Shown piece after piece: positions 24,503 to 33,690 of a stretch of DNA of 64,000 bases (position 1 is the first letter of the stretch; each line of letters begins with the position of its first letter). Origin of the DNA: Bacillota bacterium (GTDB taxonomy: Bacteria > Bacillota > Clostridia > Lachnospirales > Bianqueaceae). Location of the stretch: assembly GCA_017441925.1 (NCBI GenBank), contig JAFRUE010000014.1:105396-169395 (forward strand), written 5' to 3'. A model generated the notes under the pieces. That model searched no databases. It saw only the letters and a program-made list of their open reading frames with translations, and was not told the DNA's origin. A program made the translations under genes and the position numbers.

Positions 24503-26461
24503 TTACCGTTTCCTCTTATAAGTTGTTACGATTGCAGCAACCCGATCTTCGATATCATCCTTATTCGAATACGATGCCTTCATCAAGCCCTTCATGCCCT
24601 CGAAGAATTCATCCACTTCAAACGGGATCGGATGCCCGATACTGATCAGGTCGTTCTCCGTCTTCTGCAGGCCTTCTTCAGCCATCAAGCGCTCTTCATA
24701 CAGCTTTTCCCCAGGACGGAGACCTGTATATTCGATCTTGATGTCCACATCTGGCTTGTATCCGGAGAGTTTGATCATATTACGGGCAAGCGTGTCGATC
24801 TTGACCGGGCTGCCCATATCAAGTACGAAGATTTCCCCGCCATGTGCGTACGTACCTGCCAGCATGACCAGACTGACTGCTTCAGGAATCGTCATGAAAT
24901 AGCGAATGATATCCGGGTGTGTAACTGTTACGGGTCCTCCATTCTCAATCTGACGGCGGAAAATCGGGATTACCGATCCATTGCTTCCTAGCACGTTACC
25001 AAAACGTACAGCGACAAACTCGGTCTTGATATTTTGAAACACCTCGCCAGTGCCATCTTTATCTGCATTCTCGAGTCCGCTGTGTGTAAACAACTGTGGA
25101 ATCTCGTTAGCTTTACCGGCCTTAATCTTGGAGTCAAAGCTCTGGATGATCATCTCACAGAGGCGTTTGGATGCTCCCATGATATTAGTCGGATTGACCG
25201 CCTTATCCGTACTGATCAGGACAAATCTCTCACATCCGTGCACCATGGCAGCATATGCTGTTTTATAGGTTCCCAAAGAATTATTCTTGATAGCTTCGTT
25301 CGGGCTGTCCTCCATCAGAGGCACATGCTTATGCGCGGCTGCGTGATAGACGATTTGGGGACGGTACTTCTCGAAAACTTCAAAAATTCTTCTGCTGTCT
25401 CGTACAGATCCGATCAGTGTAACAAGATCCAGATCCGGGTATTTCTCCCCCAGCTCAAGCTGAATATCATATGCGTTATTCTCGTAAATATCAAAAATGA
25501 TCAGCTGCCTGGGATTATGCGCGGCAATCTGCCGGCAGAGCTCGCTTCCAATGGAACCGCCTCCTCCGGTGACCATTACGATCTTACCCTGGATGAAAGC
25601 ATAAACATCTTCCATGTTAGCCCTGATCGGCTCCCTGCCAAGCAGATCCTCGACAGAGACTTTCTTCATTGCGCTGACTGTTATATCTCCCAGAACCAGC
25701 TGATACATACCTGGCAGATTCCTAAGCTCACAGCCGGTCTCCTGGCAGATATTCAGTATATCCCGCCGGTCTTCCGCTGTTGCGCTGGGAATCGCAAGAT
25801 AGATTTTATTCACACGATACTTATCGGCGCTTGACAGGATATCATCCCGTCCCCCGACGATCGGCACACCGTCGATAAAGCGTCCCCATTTATTCACATC
25901 GTCGTCAATAATGCAGACAACTTCATCTGATATCTCTGAAGCGTTATGCATGTCACGGAGGATCATCTGTCCTGCAGAACCGGCTCCGATCAGCATGACG
26001 CGACCGTTTCTCTCCTGTCTGCTCCGGGATTGACGCAAGAGCAGCAGTAAGCGATACGAGAACCGCGCTACGATAACAAATACAGTCTGCAGTATGATCC
26101 CCATCAGATAATAGGAGATGTTCATTCTCTGGAACAGGAAAGTAATGCCAAGCCAATGCGCAATACCGCAGATTACTGAGGATACAAGGATCCGGAAGAG
26201 CTCGTTATAACTTGCGAATCTCCAGATGCTCTGATAAAGCCGCAGCAGCCAGAAGATCGCGACAGTGAAGACCGTATAGATCGGGACAAAATGAAACCAG
26301 GCTGACAGATATCCGGCCGGTATCCTTGAATAGACACAATCGAATCGGATCCACAACCCCAGTATATACGCTAAATTGACCGCAACGATATCATAGATCA
26401 AGAGTAAAATCGTAGATACTACAGCCCTCTTGCGCTTTTGCGCTGAAATTGAATTACTCAC
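24503..26461 (-). CDS. CapD/FlaA1/PglF-type nucleotide-sugar 4,6-dehydratase, membrane-bound
   Basis: 652 residues. Residues 1-135 hold four hydrophobic helices. Near 150 is a Rossmann domain (MLIGAGSAGQMILRDM). From about 290 an extended SDR domain begins VMVTGGGGSIGSELCRQIA. TDKAVNPTNIMGASKR carries the T-M-K catalytic pattern used by this dehydratase branch in place of T-Y-K. It would make a UDP-4-keto-6-deoxy-HexNAc from UDP-GlcNAc, feeding the aminotransferase. The GTG at 26461 follows GGAG. It is the first gene of the polysaccharide operon, about 75 nt after a consensus promoter. Confidence 0.93.
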   Translation of the reverse strand: MSNSISAQKRKRAVVSTILLLIYDIVAVNLAYILGLWIRFDCVYSRIPAGYLSAWFHFVPIYTVFTVAIFWLLRLYQSIWRFASYNELFRILVSSVICGIAHWLGITFLFQRMNISYYLMGIILQTVFVIVARFSYRLLLLLRQSRSRQERNGRVMLIGAGSAGQMILRDMHNASEISDEVVCIIDDDVNKWGRFIDGVPIVGGRDDILSSADKYRVNKIYLAIPSATAEDRRDILNICQETGCELRNLPGMYQLVLGDITVSAMKKVSVEDLLGREPIRANMEDVYAFIQGKIVMVTGGGGSIGSELCRQIAAHNPRQLIIFDIYENNAYDIQLELGEKYPDLDLVTLIGSVRDSRRIFEVFEKYRPQIVYHAAAHKHVPLMEDSPNEAIKNNSLGTYKTAYAAMVHGCERFVLISTDKAVNPTNIMGASKRLCEMIIQSFDSKIKAGKANEIPQLFTHSGLENADKDGTGEVFQNIKTEFVAVRFGNVLGSNGSVIPIFRRQIENGGPVTVTHPDIIRYFMTIPEAVSLVMLAGTYAHGGEIFVLDMGSPVKIDTLARNMIKLSGYKPDVDIKIEYTGLRPGEKLYEERLMAEEGLQKTENDLISIGHPIPFEVDEFFEGMKGLMKASYSNKDDIEDRVAAIVTTYKRKR

Positions 26462-26538
26462 AAGGATGATGCTCCTTAATCAAAGATAGTATGGAACTGC
26501 AAATCTGCATACAAAAATCTATAATAATAGTTTTGTAC

Positions 26539-26567
26539 ATAGTACCATATACTGTACAGTTTGTCAA
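26539..26567 (-). promoter_or_regulatory. Promoter of the exopolysaccharide operon
   Basis: TTGACA (26567-26562), 17 nt, TACTAT (26544-26539) on the minus strand. The spacer and -10 region form an imperfect palindrome around GTACAGTA...TACTATGTAC, a possible operator. The 5' leader is about 70 nt. Confidence 0.75.
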
Positions 26568-26626
26568 ACCCTTTTAGTATTTATGTGTCCAAAGGGCATG
26601 ATCTCCGATTACAATCTTGTAACATC

Positions 26627-26654
26627 AAAAAAGCCCTGCCGTACGGCAAGGCTT
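26627..26654 (-). terminator. Rho-independent terminator of the FtsB/DivIC-like gene
   Basis: On the minus strand an AAGCC-TGCCG / CGGCA-GGCTT hairpin is followed by six T. It separates the gene at 26689 from the polysaccharide operon. Confidence 0.85.
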
Positions 26655-26688
26655 ACTGATTTATCGGATATATTGTGTGCTGCCCCTC

Positions 26689-27015
26689 TCACTCCACCAC
26701 ATACAGTACTTCGTAGTCCCGGATCAGGTGGAACTGGTCGCGGGCGAGGCGTACGCGGTAGGCGTCTGAACGGAGAACGGCCTCGCGGCCTTCAAGCTCG
26801 ATCTGCAGGGCGCGCTCGTCGCGGATCTGATCCTCGAGGGCCTGGGTCTGCATGGTCAGGTCGAGGATCTGGCCTTCCGTGTAGCGATGATTGAGGACAC
26901 AGACGGACAGAAGGATCACTGTACATGCAACTACAAAAAGGAGGGATGCCTTACGGCCCCGGATCTTTGTCCTGCGTCCTTCTGTATTGCGGACTGACTG
27001 TTCGCTCTTCCTCAT
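26689..27015 (-). CDS. FtsB/DivIC-family septum formation initiator
   Basis: 108 residues: a basic N-terminus (RRTKIRGRK), one transmembrane helix (ASLLFVVACTVILLSVCVL), then a coiled coil (QILDLTMQTQALEDQIRDE...) and a C-terminal YRVRLARDQFHLIRDYEVLYV segment that matches the DivIC/FtsB pattern (RLAR followed by a conserved end). It is a bitopic division protein that pairs with FtsL. The ATG at 27015 is preferred; a TTG 15 nt upstream is in frame. In Bacillus, divIC lies near yabO and mfd, and the same set is found here (27.7-33 kb). Confidence 0.85.
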   Translation of the reverse strand: MRKSEQSVRNTEGRRTKIRGRKASLLFVVACTVILLSVCVLNHRYTEGQILDLTMQTQALEDQIRDERALQIELEGREAVLRSDAYRVRLARDQFHLIRDYEVLYVVE

Positions 27016-27189
27016 GCCTGAAACCCCCAACTATGGTTCTTTGGAGTAATAATAGCCGATTTTGAAGAATCCGTCAACTGTTTTATGGCATTTTTTCAAA
27101 AAATCTGTCAAAATGCGGATACGGATGCGAGCCGAGGGTCGGGAAGTTCAAAAAATGCCTAAATTATCGCATTATTTTTAATATATCCC

Positions 27190-27218
27190 TTGACAAATTT
27201 TGAAAAAATGAGTATAAA
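27190..27218 (+). promoter_or_regulatory. Promoter of the HU gene
   Basis: A perfect TTGACA (27190-27195), 17 nt, then TATAAA (27213-27218); the HU start lies 72 nt further on. Confidence 0.85.
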
Positions 27219-27289
27219 TGTATAAGGAACCGCGAGGGACATATTCTCTCTGGTCCGTATAAACACAAAATATATTAGGAGGATTTGAA

Positions 27290-27568
27290 ATGAACAAGGC
27301 AGAACTTGTTGCAGCTCTTGCTGCCAGCATGGACGTTAAGAAAAAGGACGCCGAGCTGTTTGTTAAGACATTTGAGGAGGTTGTTACCGCTGAGCTTAAG
27401 AAGGGTGGAAAGGTTCAGCTCGTTGGATTCGGAACATTCGAAGTTGGCAAGCGTCCCTCTCGTACCGGTATCAATCCGCGTACCAAGGAAGCCATCAAGA
27501 TTCCGGCAGCCAAGACCCCGAAGTTCAAGGCCGGCAAGGCTCTGAAGGATTCCGTCAACAAGAAATAA
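27290..27568 (+). CDS. hup: HU-family DNA-binding protein
   Basis: 92 residues, the normal HU length: MNKAELVAALAASMDVKKKDAE, then GKVQLVGFGTFEVGKRPSRTGINPRT, the beta-arm signature with the intercalating proline, and the C-terminal KTPKFKAGKALKDSVN. It compacts and bends DNA as a dimer. AGGAGG lies 8 nt before the ATG. It is a monocistronic unit with its own promoter and terminator. Confidence 0.97.
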   Translation: MNKAELVAALAASMDVKKKDAELFVKTFEEVVTAELKKGGKVQLVGFGTFEVGKRPSRTGINPRTKEAIKIPAAKTPKFKAGKALKDSVNKK

Positions 27569-27587
27569 TTATATCTGAAGATACAAT

Positions 27588-27625
27588 GAGCCTTTGGAAT
27601 CCGTTCCAAAGGCTCTTTTCTTTTT
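27588..27625 (+). terminator. Terminator of the HU gene
   Basis: GAGCCTTTGGAA-TCCG-TTCCAAAGGCTC, a 12-bp perfect stem, followed by TTTTCTTTTT. Confidence 0.95.
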
Positions 27626-27685
27626 ACCCGGCGACGCGGCGGCACCGAAACTGCGCAGCCGTCCGTCGAATCAAGGAGGTAACAA

Positions 27686-27928
27686 ATGCGTCTCGATAAA
27701 TACCTAAAAGTTTCCCGGCTGATCAAGCGCCGCACTGTCGCCAATGAGGCTTGCGATGCCGGACGAGTCCAGATCAACGGCAAAACCGCAAAAGCGGGGA
27801 CCGTCGTCAAGCCCGGCGATATCATTGAAATCGCGCTTGGGAGCGGCGTTCTCAAAGCCGAGATCCTCACGATCGCAGAGACGGTCCGCAAGGACGACGC
27901 GAAGGAGATGTACCGGATCCTGTCCTGA
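27686..27928 (+). CDS. rqcP: S4-domain RNA-binding protein RqcP (YabO/Hsp15-like)
   Basis: 80 residues forming one S4 domain: MRLDKYLKVSRLIKRRTVANEAC then GRVQINGKTAKAGTVVKPGDIIEI. In Bacillus, RqcP works with RqcH at stalled 50S subunits to add alanine tails in ribosome quality control. The location in the pth-mfd-yabO-divIC neighbourhood supports this over a generic S4 protein. AAGGAGG precedes the ATG. Its last codons run into a 28-bp tandem repeat. Confidence 0.88.
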   Translation: MRLDKYLKVSRLIKRRTVANEACDAGRVQINGKTAKAGTVVKPGDIIEIALGSGVLKAEILTIAETVRKDDAKEMYRILS

Positions 27929-28001
27929 CTGTCCTGTCCTGACTGTTCTGTCCTAACTGTCCTGTCCTGACTGTTCTATCCTGACTGTACCGTCCCGACG
28001 G
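27921..28001. repeat. 28-bp tandem repeat at the convergent rqcP/foldase ends
   Basis: Two copies differing at one base (27921-27948 and 27949-27976) and a diverged third (27977-28001), each made of TGTCCTGACTGTCC-like pieces. The array begins inside the last codons of rqcP and ends just before the stop of the convergent foldase gene. No hairpin terminator is seen between the two genes. Confidence 0.85.
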
Positions 28002-28009
28002 CTCTGCCT

Positions 28010-29191
28010 TCACCTGATCTCCTGCATCAGCTGTTCCGTGATCTTTCGCCAGGCATCCTCATCCAGATATACCGTCTGCTCTTCCTGCCAGTCATCGATC
28101 AGATTCTCGATGCCTTCGCCGGCGTGTTCCTGTGTGATCTTCTCGCGGTATTCGTCCCGGAGCGTCTCCAGTTTGCCGGCATAAGCCTGCACATCCGCAT
28201 CGACCGCAGCCGGATAGCTGATCGCCTGAACGATCACATAGCCCGTATCGGACTCCAGGACTTTTGAGAACTGTCCCGCCGGCACGCGGAATACACTCTC
28301 CCACAGATCTCGCTCGAGCTGGCCTTTGTAATACATGCCCCAGCCGCCGGACTGAATGAGCCCGACCGTAAAGCACGGCGCTTTCTCGCCGACCGCGAGC
28401 TCCGAATACTCCGCCCGCACACTTTCGAAAGATTCGCCCTGTGTAAGCCTCTCATAGGCTTCCTGGGCTTTTTTCATCTGATTCTCCCGCACATCCTGCG
28501 AATACAGGACCCATTCGCCGTCAAGGTACTGTCCCGAATACAGGAATATCGCGTCCATCTGGATCCGCTGCATATATTCCGAAACGTCCAGATTCTCATA
28601 CCAGACAAAAGTCTCCTCGAGCTCCCGTTCGACTTCTTCGGAGTCGGGCATATAGGACATCTGGCCGATAAAACGCGACACCAGATAATCCTCCTTCAGA
28701 TACTGCAGCGCCAGCTCGTCCGTGATCCCGTACGAAGCAAGTTTTGCTTCTCCGATATTATCCTTGAGCACGGCAAGCGCTGCCTCGATCCTCGCGTTTT
28801 CTTCACCGCTGAGCTCTTTCTGCGAGCTTCTCAGCTGTCCCAGCACCGTGCGCGAACGCAGCATCGACGCGTAGGCTGCCTCGCAGGCCGCGTCATAAGC
28901 GTCCCTGCCGCCTACTTTCATCTGCCAGATGCTCTCTCCGGCTTCGTTTTCAAAAGCCTCCAGGCACAGCAGCAGATAAAGTCTGGCCTGCGGAGCATAG
29001 ACTTGCTGTGTCCCGACCTCCATGACCGGCTTCTCTGTCCGTGCGCGGCATCCGGCAAGCCCGGCCGCGGCAAAAAAGATCAACGCCAGACAGATTACAG
29101 TGGCCTTGCCGAGAAAAGCTCTGCCGAAGAACGCTCTTCCGAGAAAAACTCTGCCCGCTGCAGTCCTGCCGTCAAGATCAGCCCGCTGCAT
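28010..29191 (-). CDS. PrsA/SurA-like peptidyl-prolyl isomerase lipoprotein (foldase)
   Basis: 393 residues. A basic N-terminus and hydrophobic helix end in the lipobox LAGC (near residue 34), so it is probably a lipoprotein on the outer face of the membrane. A SurA-N-like helical region follows. From about 230 to 330 there is a parvulin-like segment (LTQGESFESVRAEYS, VGLIQSGGWGMYYKG, FRVPAGQFSKVLESDTGYVIVQ). The ATG at 29191 has AGGAGG and overlaps the mfd stop by 14 nt, so it belongs to the pth-mfd operon. The parvulin core is divergent, so isomerase activity is uncertain; chaperone function is the safer call. Confidence 0.8.
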   Translation of the reverse strand: MQRADLDGRTAAGRVFLGRAFFGRAFLGKATVICLALIFFAAAGLAGCRARTEKPVMEVGTQQVYAPQARLYLLLCLEAFENEAGESIWQMKVGGRDAYDAACEAAYASMLRSRTVLGQLRSSQKELSGEENARIEAALAVLKDNIGEAKLASYGITDELALQYLKEDYLVSRFIGQMSYMPDSEEVERELEETFVWYENLDVSEYMQRIQMDAIFLYSGQYLDGEWVLYSQDVRENQMKKAQEAYERLTQGESFESVRAEYSELAVGEKAPCFTVGLIQSGGWGMYYKGQLERDLWESVFRVPAGQFSKVLESDTGYVIVQAISYPAAVDADVQAYAGKLETLRDEYREKITQEHAGEGIENLIDDWQEEQTVYLDEDAWRKITEQLMQEIR

Positions 29192-32100
29192 TTCCTGCCT
29201 CCTTTGCTCCGGCACCGTCTTCCGTCTCAGCCACGCCCGCTTCCGTCCCGGTCTTATCCTGTGCCGCCGGCTTCCGCACTTCTTCGATCCGGGCGCCTTC
29301 GAGCCGCTCAAGGATCCTGCGGATCCTTGTGAGCCGGACGGAATCCTTGTCAACGGTCTCCGTATGGAACGGGATCCGGACATAAACGGTATCCTGTTTC
29401 GGAATGATCCGTGCTTCACGGCTCATCGGCTCCAGGATCTTAGCGAGTTTCCAGTAATCGATCGGCGCATCGGTCCTGAAGTGCAGCTTCAGCTCAAACC
29501 CGTCCTCTTCCAGACTGTCAGCGCCGAGGCTGTTGGCCAGATACTTCAGATAGCTGATATCCAGCAGGTTCCCGACACACGCCGGCATATCCGAATACCG
29601 GTCGAGCAGTTCCTCCTGCATATCCAGATAATCATCCTCGCCCGCGATCGCGGCGATTTTTTTGTAGACTTCGAGCTTCTGCGCGCCGCTGCTGATATAG
29701 CTGTCCGGAATGTAGGCGTCTACGCGGACGCGCATCGTCGTCTCAAAGGTCGGCCGCACAGGCTCGTCTTTCAGCTCGTCCATGGCTTCGCGGAGCATCT
29801 TGCAGTACAGATCGTATCCGACCGCGCCCATGTGGCCGTGCTGCTCGGCTCCGAGCACGTTGCCGGCTCCGCGGATCTCCAGATCCCGCATCGCGATACG
29901 GAAACCCGAGCCGAACTCGGTGAATTCGCCGATCGCTTCGAGCCGTTTCTCCGCGGCTTCGTTCAGCACTTTATCGCGTGAATACATGAAATACGCGTAC
30001 GCGAGCCTGCTGGATCGTCCGACCCGTCCCCGCAGCTGATAGAGCTGCGAGAGCCCCATCGTATCCGCGTTCATGATCAGGATCGTATTGGCATTCGGGA
30101 TATCAAGTCCTGTCTCGATGATCGTCGTGCAGACCAGGACATCGATCTCGCCCTGCACGAACGTCATCATAACGTCCTCAAGCTCTCTCTCTTTCATCTG
30201 GCCGTGCGCGACCGCCATCCGCGCTTCCGGAACGAGTTTCCCCAGATGCGCGAGCTGCCCTTCGATGTTCTGGACGCGGTTTGACAGGAAAAACACCTGC
30301 CCGCCCCGTCCGATCTCACGGTAGATCGCTTCGCGGATGATGTCCTCATCTTCCTCCATCACGAAGGTCTGCACGGGCTGCCGCTCTTCCGGCGGCTCCT
30401 CCAGCACGCTCATATCGCGGATTCCCGAAAGGCTCATATGCAGCGTCCGCGGGATCGGCGTCGCGGTCAGCGTCAGTACGTCCACGTTTTTCTGCAGTTC
30501 CTTGATCTTCTCCTTATGCGACACACCAAAACGCTGCTCTTCGTCAACGACGAGCAGCCCCAGGTTCTTAAAATGTATGTCCTTGGACAGGATCCGGTGC
30601 GTCCCAATCAGGATATCCATACTGCCGTCCGCAATGCCCGAAACCGCCTCTTTGCGCTGTTTGGGCGTACTGAAACGCGACAGGATCCCGATCGTGACCG
30701 GATATTCGTGCATACGGGCACGGAATGTGTTGTAATGCTGCTGCGCAAGGATCGTTGTCGGCGCGAGCAGCGCGACCTGCTTATTGTCCTGCACGGCCTT
30801 GAAAGCCGCCCGGATCGCGATCTCCGTCTTGCCGTACCCGACGTCGCCGCAGATCAGACGGTCCATGATCCTGTCGGACTCCATGTCTTTCTTGGTGTCC
30901 TCGATCGCGGCAAGCTGATCATCCGTCTCTTCAAACGGGAAACTGTCCTCAAATTCACGCTGCCAGACCGAATCCGGTGAAAAGGCAAATCCCCGGGTGC
31001 CCTGTCTTGCCGAATACAGACGCACAAGCTTCTCCGCCAGTTTTGAGACCGATTCCTTGACTTTATTCTTGGTCCGGTTCCACTCCTGGCCACCAAGCCG
31101 GTTCACCTTAGGCTTCGCGTCTTCTCCGCCCACGTAGCGCTGCAGCAGCTCGAGCGACGTCGTCGGCACATACAGCACGCCACTGTCGCGGTACTGGATC
31201 TTAAAGAAATCATGACTCGCGCCGTTCTGTTCGAGCTGCACGATCCCCTGATAGATACCGACGCCGTGAGTCTCATGCACAACATAGTCGCCGGGCGTCA
31301 GATCGCTGAAAGCTCCGACCTTCTGTGCGTTCTTCACACGGAAACGGCGCTTCCGCTTGGCTTTTGCCGCCGCGTTCTCCTGCTGCGGCGCGATAAGAAG
31401 CTTCGCGGCCGGACAGATGAAGCCCTGTTTCAGCGAGCCTTCAAGGATCGTCACGATGCCCTGCCGCGGCTCCTGCTCTGCGTCCCGCTGGCGTTCTACC
31501 GGGATCTCCTCATCCGTCAGGAATTCCACCATTCCCGGGATGCGGTATTCGGACTCCGCAAGCAGAACACAGCTGTATCCCTCGCCCGTGTAGCGTTTCA
31601 GATTCCGGAAGAATTCTTCTCTCTCTGAAGGCAGGACGTTGATCGAGCGGCTGGAGACCGAGAGGATCTCCTGTACCGGCAGGACCTGCTGGTTTGCCGC
31701 GAGCAGACCGCACAGATAGAGACCGGCAAACTGCTGCAGGCGTTCGGCGATCTCCGCGAATTCCGGGAAGATCCCGCACTGCCGCGCCAGGATATAGCCT
31801 TTTTCCAGTCTTGTCTGCAGATTCTGTGCGGATTCCGTACTGAAGATCCGAGCTTTCTCACGGACTCTCGCCGGCTCCTCCAGAACGATGAGCGTTTTAT
31901 CCGGCAGATAGGACAGAAGGTCCGCGCTCTCCGGATAATAATACGGAATATACGCGTCCAGCGCGTACGAACCGGAGCCGGAGATCCGGTACAGGAAAGA
32001 CTCCGTCATCTGACGGATCCTGTCATATTCCTCGGTCTGCCCGTTTTTCAGAAAAACACGGGCAGCCTTCTCGGTATCGTCCTGCACTTCCTGCTTCACG

Positions 32101-32807
32101 CGTTCTGTCAGCGCTTTGCCGGCAAAAATCTCCCGTGCCGGATCTATCATGAACTCCACGATCCGCGCGCCGGAGCGCTGTGTCTCGGTATCGAGCAGTC
32201 GCACCGAATCGATCTCGTCGCCCCAGAGCTCGATCCGGAACGCCGGATCGCCGGAGACCGGGAACACGTCGATGATGCCTCCGCGCATCGCGAACTGTCC
32301 CGCGTGCGCGATCTGGTCCTCCCGCTCATATCCCAGAGCGGTAAGTCGCTCGGCAGCCTCCTCAGGCGGCAGGGTCTCTCCGACCTTCCTGTGTATGGCC
32401 GAGCCGTAGAAGACCTCCGGCGGCATCATGCGGTCAAAAAGCGCGTCGATCGTTACGACGACCGTCCGGCAGCTGCCCTCGCGGAGCTTCCGCAGGACCC
32501 TGAGCCTGGTCTCCTCGATCGCGCCGCCTCGCGACTGTGCGCTGTAAAAGACCGGATCTTTCGCCGGGAAGAGGCAGACGCCGTCGGGATCGTACAGGCG
32601 CAGATTATCATAGGTATTGGCTGCCGCGACGTCGTTGGCCGTGATCACGAGGGATGTGCACGACAAATCGGCGGCACAGGCTGCCGCCAGATACTCGCGT
32701 ATACCATCCCCGATACCGGAGACGAGCACGGCCTTCCCGCCGCTTAGGATCTCCCGGATCCTGTCATAACCCGGGATCCGTCCCGCAGGCGCAAGGATTC
32801 CCCTCAT
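29178..32807 (-). CDS. mfd: Transcription-repair coupling factor
   Basis: 1209 residues, full length. The N-terminal UvrB-like part includes KDPVFYSAQSRGG. The RNA-polymerase interaction domain has GDYVVHETHGVGIYQG near 500. The translocase motor has DRLICGDVGYGKTEIAIRAA near 640, DEEQRFG (a DEEQ box) near 735 and LRGRVGRSSRLAYAY near 935. Mfd removes stalled RNA polymerase and recruits UvrA. The ATG at 32807 overlaps the pth stop (ATGA). The last 30 residues are low-complexity (Ala/Gly/Glu). Confidence 0.97.
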   Translation of the reverse strand: MRGILAPAGRIPGYDRIREILSGGKAVLVSGIGDGIREYLAAACAADLSCTSLVITANDVAAANTYDNLRLYDPDGVCLFPAKDPVFYSAQSRGGAIEETRLRVLRKLREGSCRTVVVTIDALFDRMMPPEVFYGSAIHRKVGETLPPEEAAERLTALGYEREDQIAHAGQFAMRGGIIDVFPVSGDPAFRIELWGDEIDSVRLLDTETQRSGARIVEFMIDPAREIFAGKALTERVKQEVQDDTEKAARVFLKNGQTEEYDRIRQMTESFLYRISGSGSYALDAYIPYYYPESADLLSYLPDKTLIVLEEPARVREKARIFSTESAQNLQTRLEKGYILARQCGIFPEFAEIAERLQQFAGLYLCGLLAANQQVLPVQEILSVSSRSINVLPSEREEFFRNLKRYTGEGYSCVLLAESEYRIPGMVEFLTDEEIPVERQRDAEQEPRQGIVTILEGSLKQGFICPAAKLLIAPQQENAAAKAKRKRRFRVKNAQKVGAFSDLTPGDYVVHETHGVGIYQGIVQLEQNGASHDFFKIQYRDSGVLYVPTTSLELLQRYVGGEDAKPKVNRLGGQEWNRTKNKVKESVSKLAEKLVRLYSARQGTRGFAFSPDSVWQREFEDSFPFEETDDQLAAIEDTKKDMESDRIMDRLICGDVGYGKTEIAIRAAFKAVQDNKQVALLAPTTILAQQHYNTFRARMHEYPVTIGILSRFSTPKQRKEAVSGIADGSMDILIGTHRILSKDIHFKNLGLLVVDEEQRFGVSHKEKIKELQKNVDVLTLTATPIPRTLHMSLSGIRDMSVLEEPPEERQPVQTFVMEEDEDIIREAIYREIGRGGQVFFLSNRVQNIEGQLAHLGKLVPEARMAVAHGQMKERELEDVMMTFVQGEIDVLVCTTIIETGLDIPNANTILIMNADTMGLSQLYQLRGRVGRSSRLAYAYFMYSRDKVLNEAAEKRLEAIGEFTEFGSGFRIAMRDLEIRGAGNVLGAEQHGHMGAVGYDLYCKMLREAMDELKDEPVRPTFETTMRVRVDAYIPDSYISSGAQKLEVYKKIAAIAGEDDYLDMQEELLDRYSDMPACVGNLLDISYLKYLANSLGADSLEEDGFELKLHFRTDAPIDYWKLAKILEPMSREARIIPKQDTVYVRIPFHTETVDKDSVRLTRIRRILERLEGARIEEVRKPAAQDKTGTEAGVAETEDGAGAKEAGNAAG

Positions 32808-33478
32808 TCGGTTTCCTCCTGTTTCTTATCTGTCCCTTCCGGAACTTTGCCGGGCTCCGCCGGTCTCTGTTCTGTCCTTTCCGGATCCGCTCCGGGTTCC
32901 GCCTTTTTCTTTTTCGGCTTCGGCGTGATAAAACGATTCATGGCCTCCTGCAGGCCTTTTTCGATTACGCAGACTGCAGCGTCCGCGGCTTTTTCCTCCG
33001 CCGAAGCAAGCTCGGCGATCTGTTCCCGGCTCATTTGCGAAAGTACGTAATCAGCGAGGTCCCAGCCCTCGGGCTGTGCGCCGACACCGATCCGGACACG
33101 GATAAAATCCGTCCCGATATGGTTCACGATGCTCTTAAGTCCGTTATGACTGCCCGCAGATCCTTTTCCACGGATACGCAGGTGACCGAACGGCAGATCG
33201 ATATCGTCGCACATGACGATCACATGGTCCGCGGGAACTTTATAGAAATCCGTGATCTCCCGCAGGGCGATGCCGCTTTCGTTCATATAAGTAAGCGGTC
33301 GGATGACAAGGACTTTCTCCGTACCGACAAGGCCTGACGCAATCTCTGCATGAAAACGGATCCGCACGCCTCCCGTGCAGATCTTGTCCCGCAGCCTCGC
33401 CGCTGCCTCAAATCCCGCGTTATGCCTGGTCGCGGCATATCTGTCTCCCGGATTCCCGAGTCCCGCAATAATGTACAT
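32804..33478 (-). CDS. pth: Peptidyl-tRNA hydrolase with an added charged tail
   Basis: 224 residues. The catalytic His is in GLGNPGDRYAATRHNAGFEA, followed by TYMNESG, CDDIDLPFGHLRIR and GSAGSHNGLKSI, all family landmarks. It recycles peptidyl-tRNA dropped by ribosomes. The usual length is about 185-195; here residues from about 187 on (PKPKKKKAEPGADPERTEQ...) form a Lys/Pro/Glu-rich tail without known homology. It is first in the pth-mfd-foldase operon, with a consensus promoter. Confidence 0.96.
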   Translation of the reverse strand: MYIIAGLGNPGDRYAATRHNAGFEAAARLRDKICTGGVRIRFHAEIASGLVGTEKVLVIRPLTYMNESGIALREITDFYKVPADHVIVMCDDIDLPFGHLRIRGKGSAGSHNGLKSIVNHIGTDFIRVRIGVGAQPEGWDLADYVLSQMSREQIAELASAEEKAADAAVCVIEKGLQEAMNRFITPKPKKKKAEPGADPERTEQRPAEPGKVPEGTDKKQEETE

Positions 33479-33533
33479 CTATATCTACCTCAGATTGATC
33501 GTGATTTATCGGTCCAAAGAACCTCAGATCCTT

Positions 33534-33562
33534 ATTATAAGCCTTTTCCGCCGGCGGGTCAA
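33534..33562 (-). promoter_or_regulatory. Promoter of the pth-mfd-foldase operon
   Basis: TTGACC (33562-33557), 17 nt, TATAAT (33539-33534) on the minus strand, 56 nt before the pth start. Confidence 0.85.
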
Positions 33563-33624
33563 GCCTCACGGCTGTTATCACGGCGGCTGCCGGAAGGAAT
33601 CAGACGGTTTGATCCCGGAAAGTC

Positions 33625-33652
33625 TTTACAATTCGCGAATATATGTTATAAT
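33625..33652 (+). promoter_or_regulatory. Promoter of murC
   Basis: TTTACA (33625-33630), 16 nt, perfect TATAAT (33647-33652). It diverges from the pth promoter. Confidence 0.8.
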
Positions 33653-33690
33653 AACAGAGATTATAGTCAAAAGAAAAGAGGGCAACCTTT

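Noticed and set aside
27921..28001. CRISPR-like repeats
   Set aside because: The 28-bp units are directly adjacent without spacers, so this is a simple tandem repeat.
28010..29419. Longer start for the foldase gene (29419)
   Set aside because: The additional 76 residues overlap mfd in another frame and are Arg/Ser-rich. The ATG at 29191 has AGGAGG and leads directly into a lipoprotein signal.
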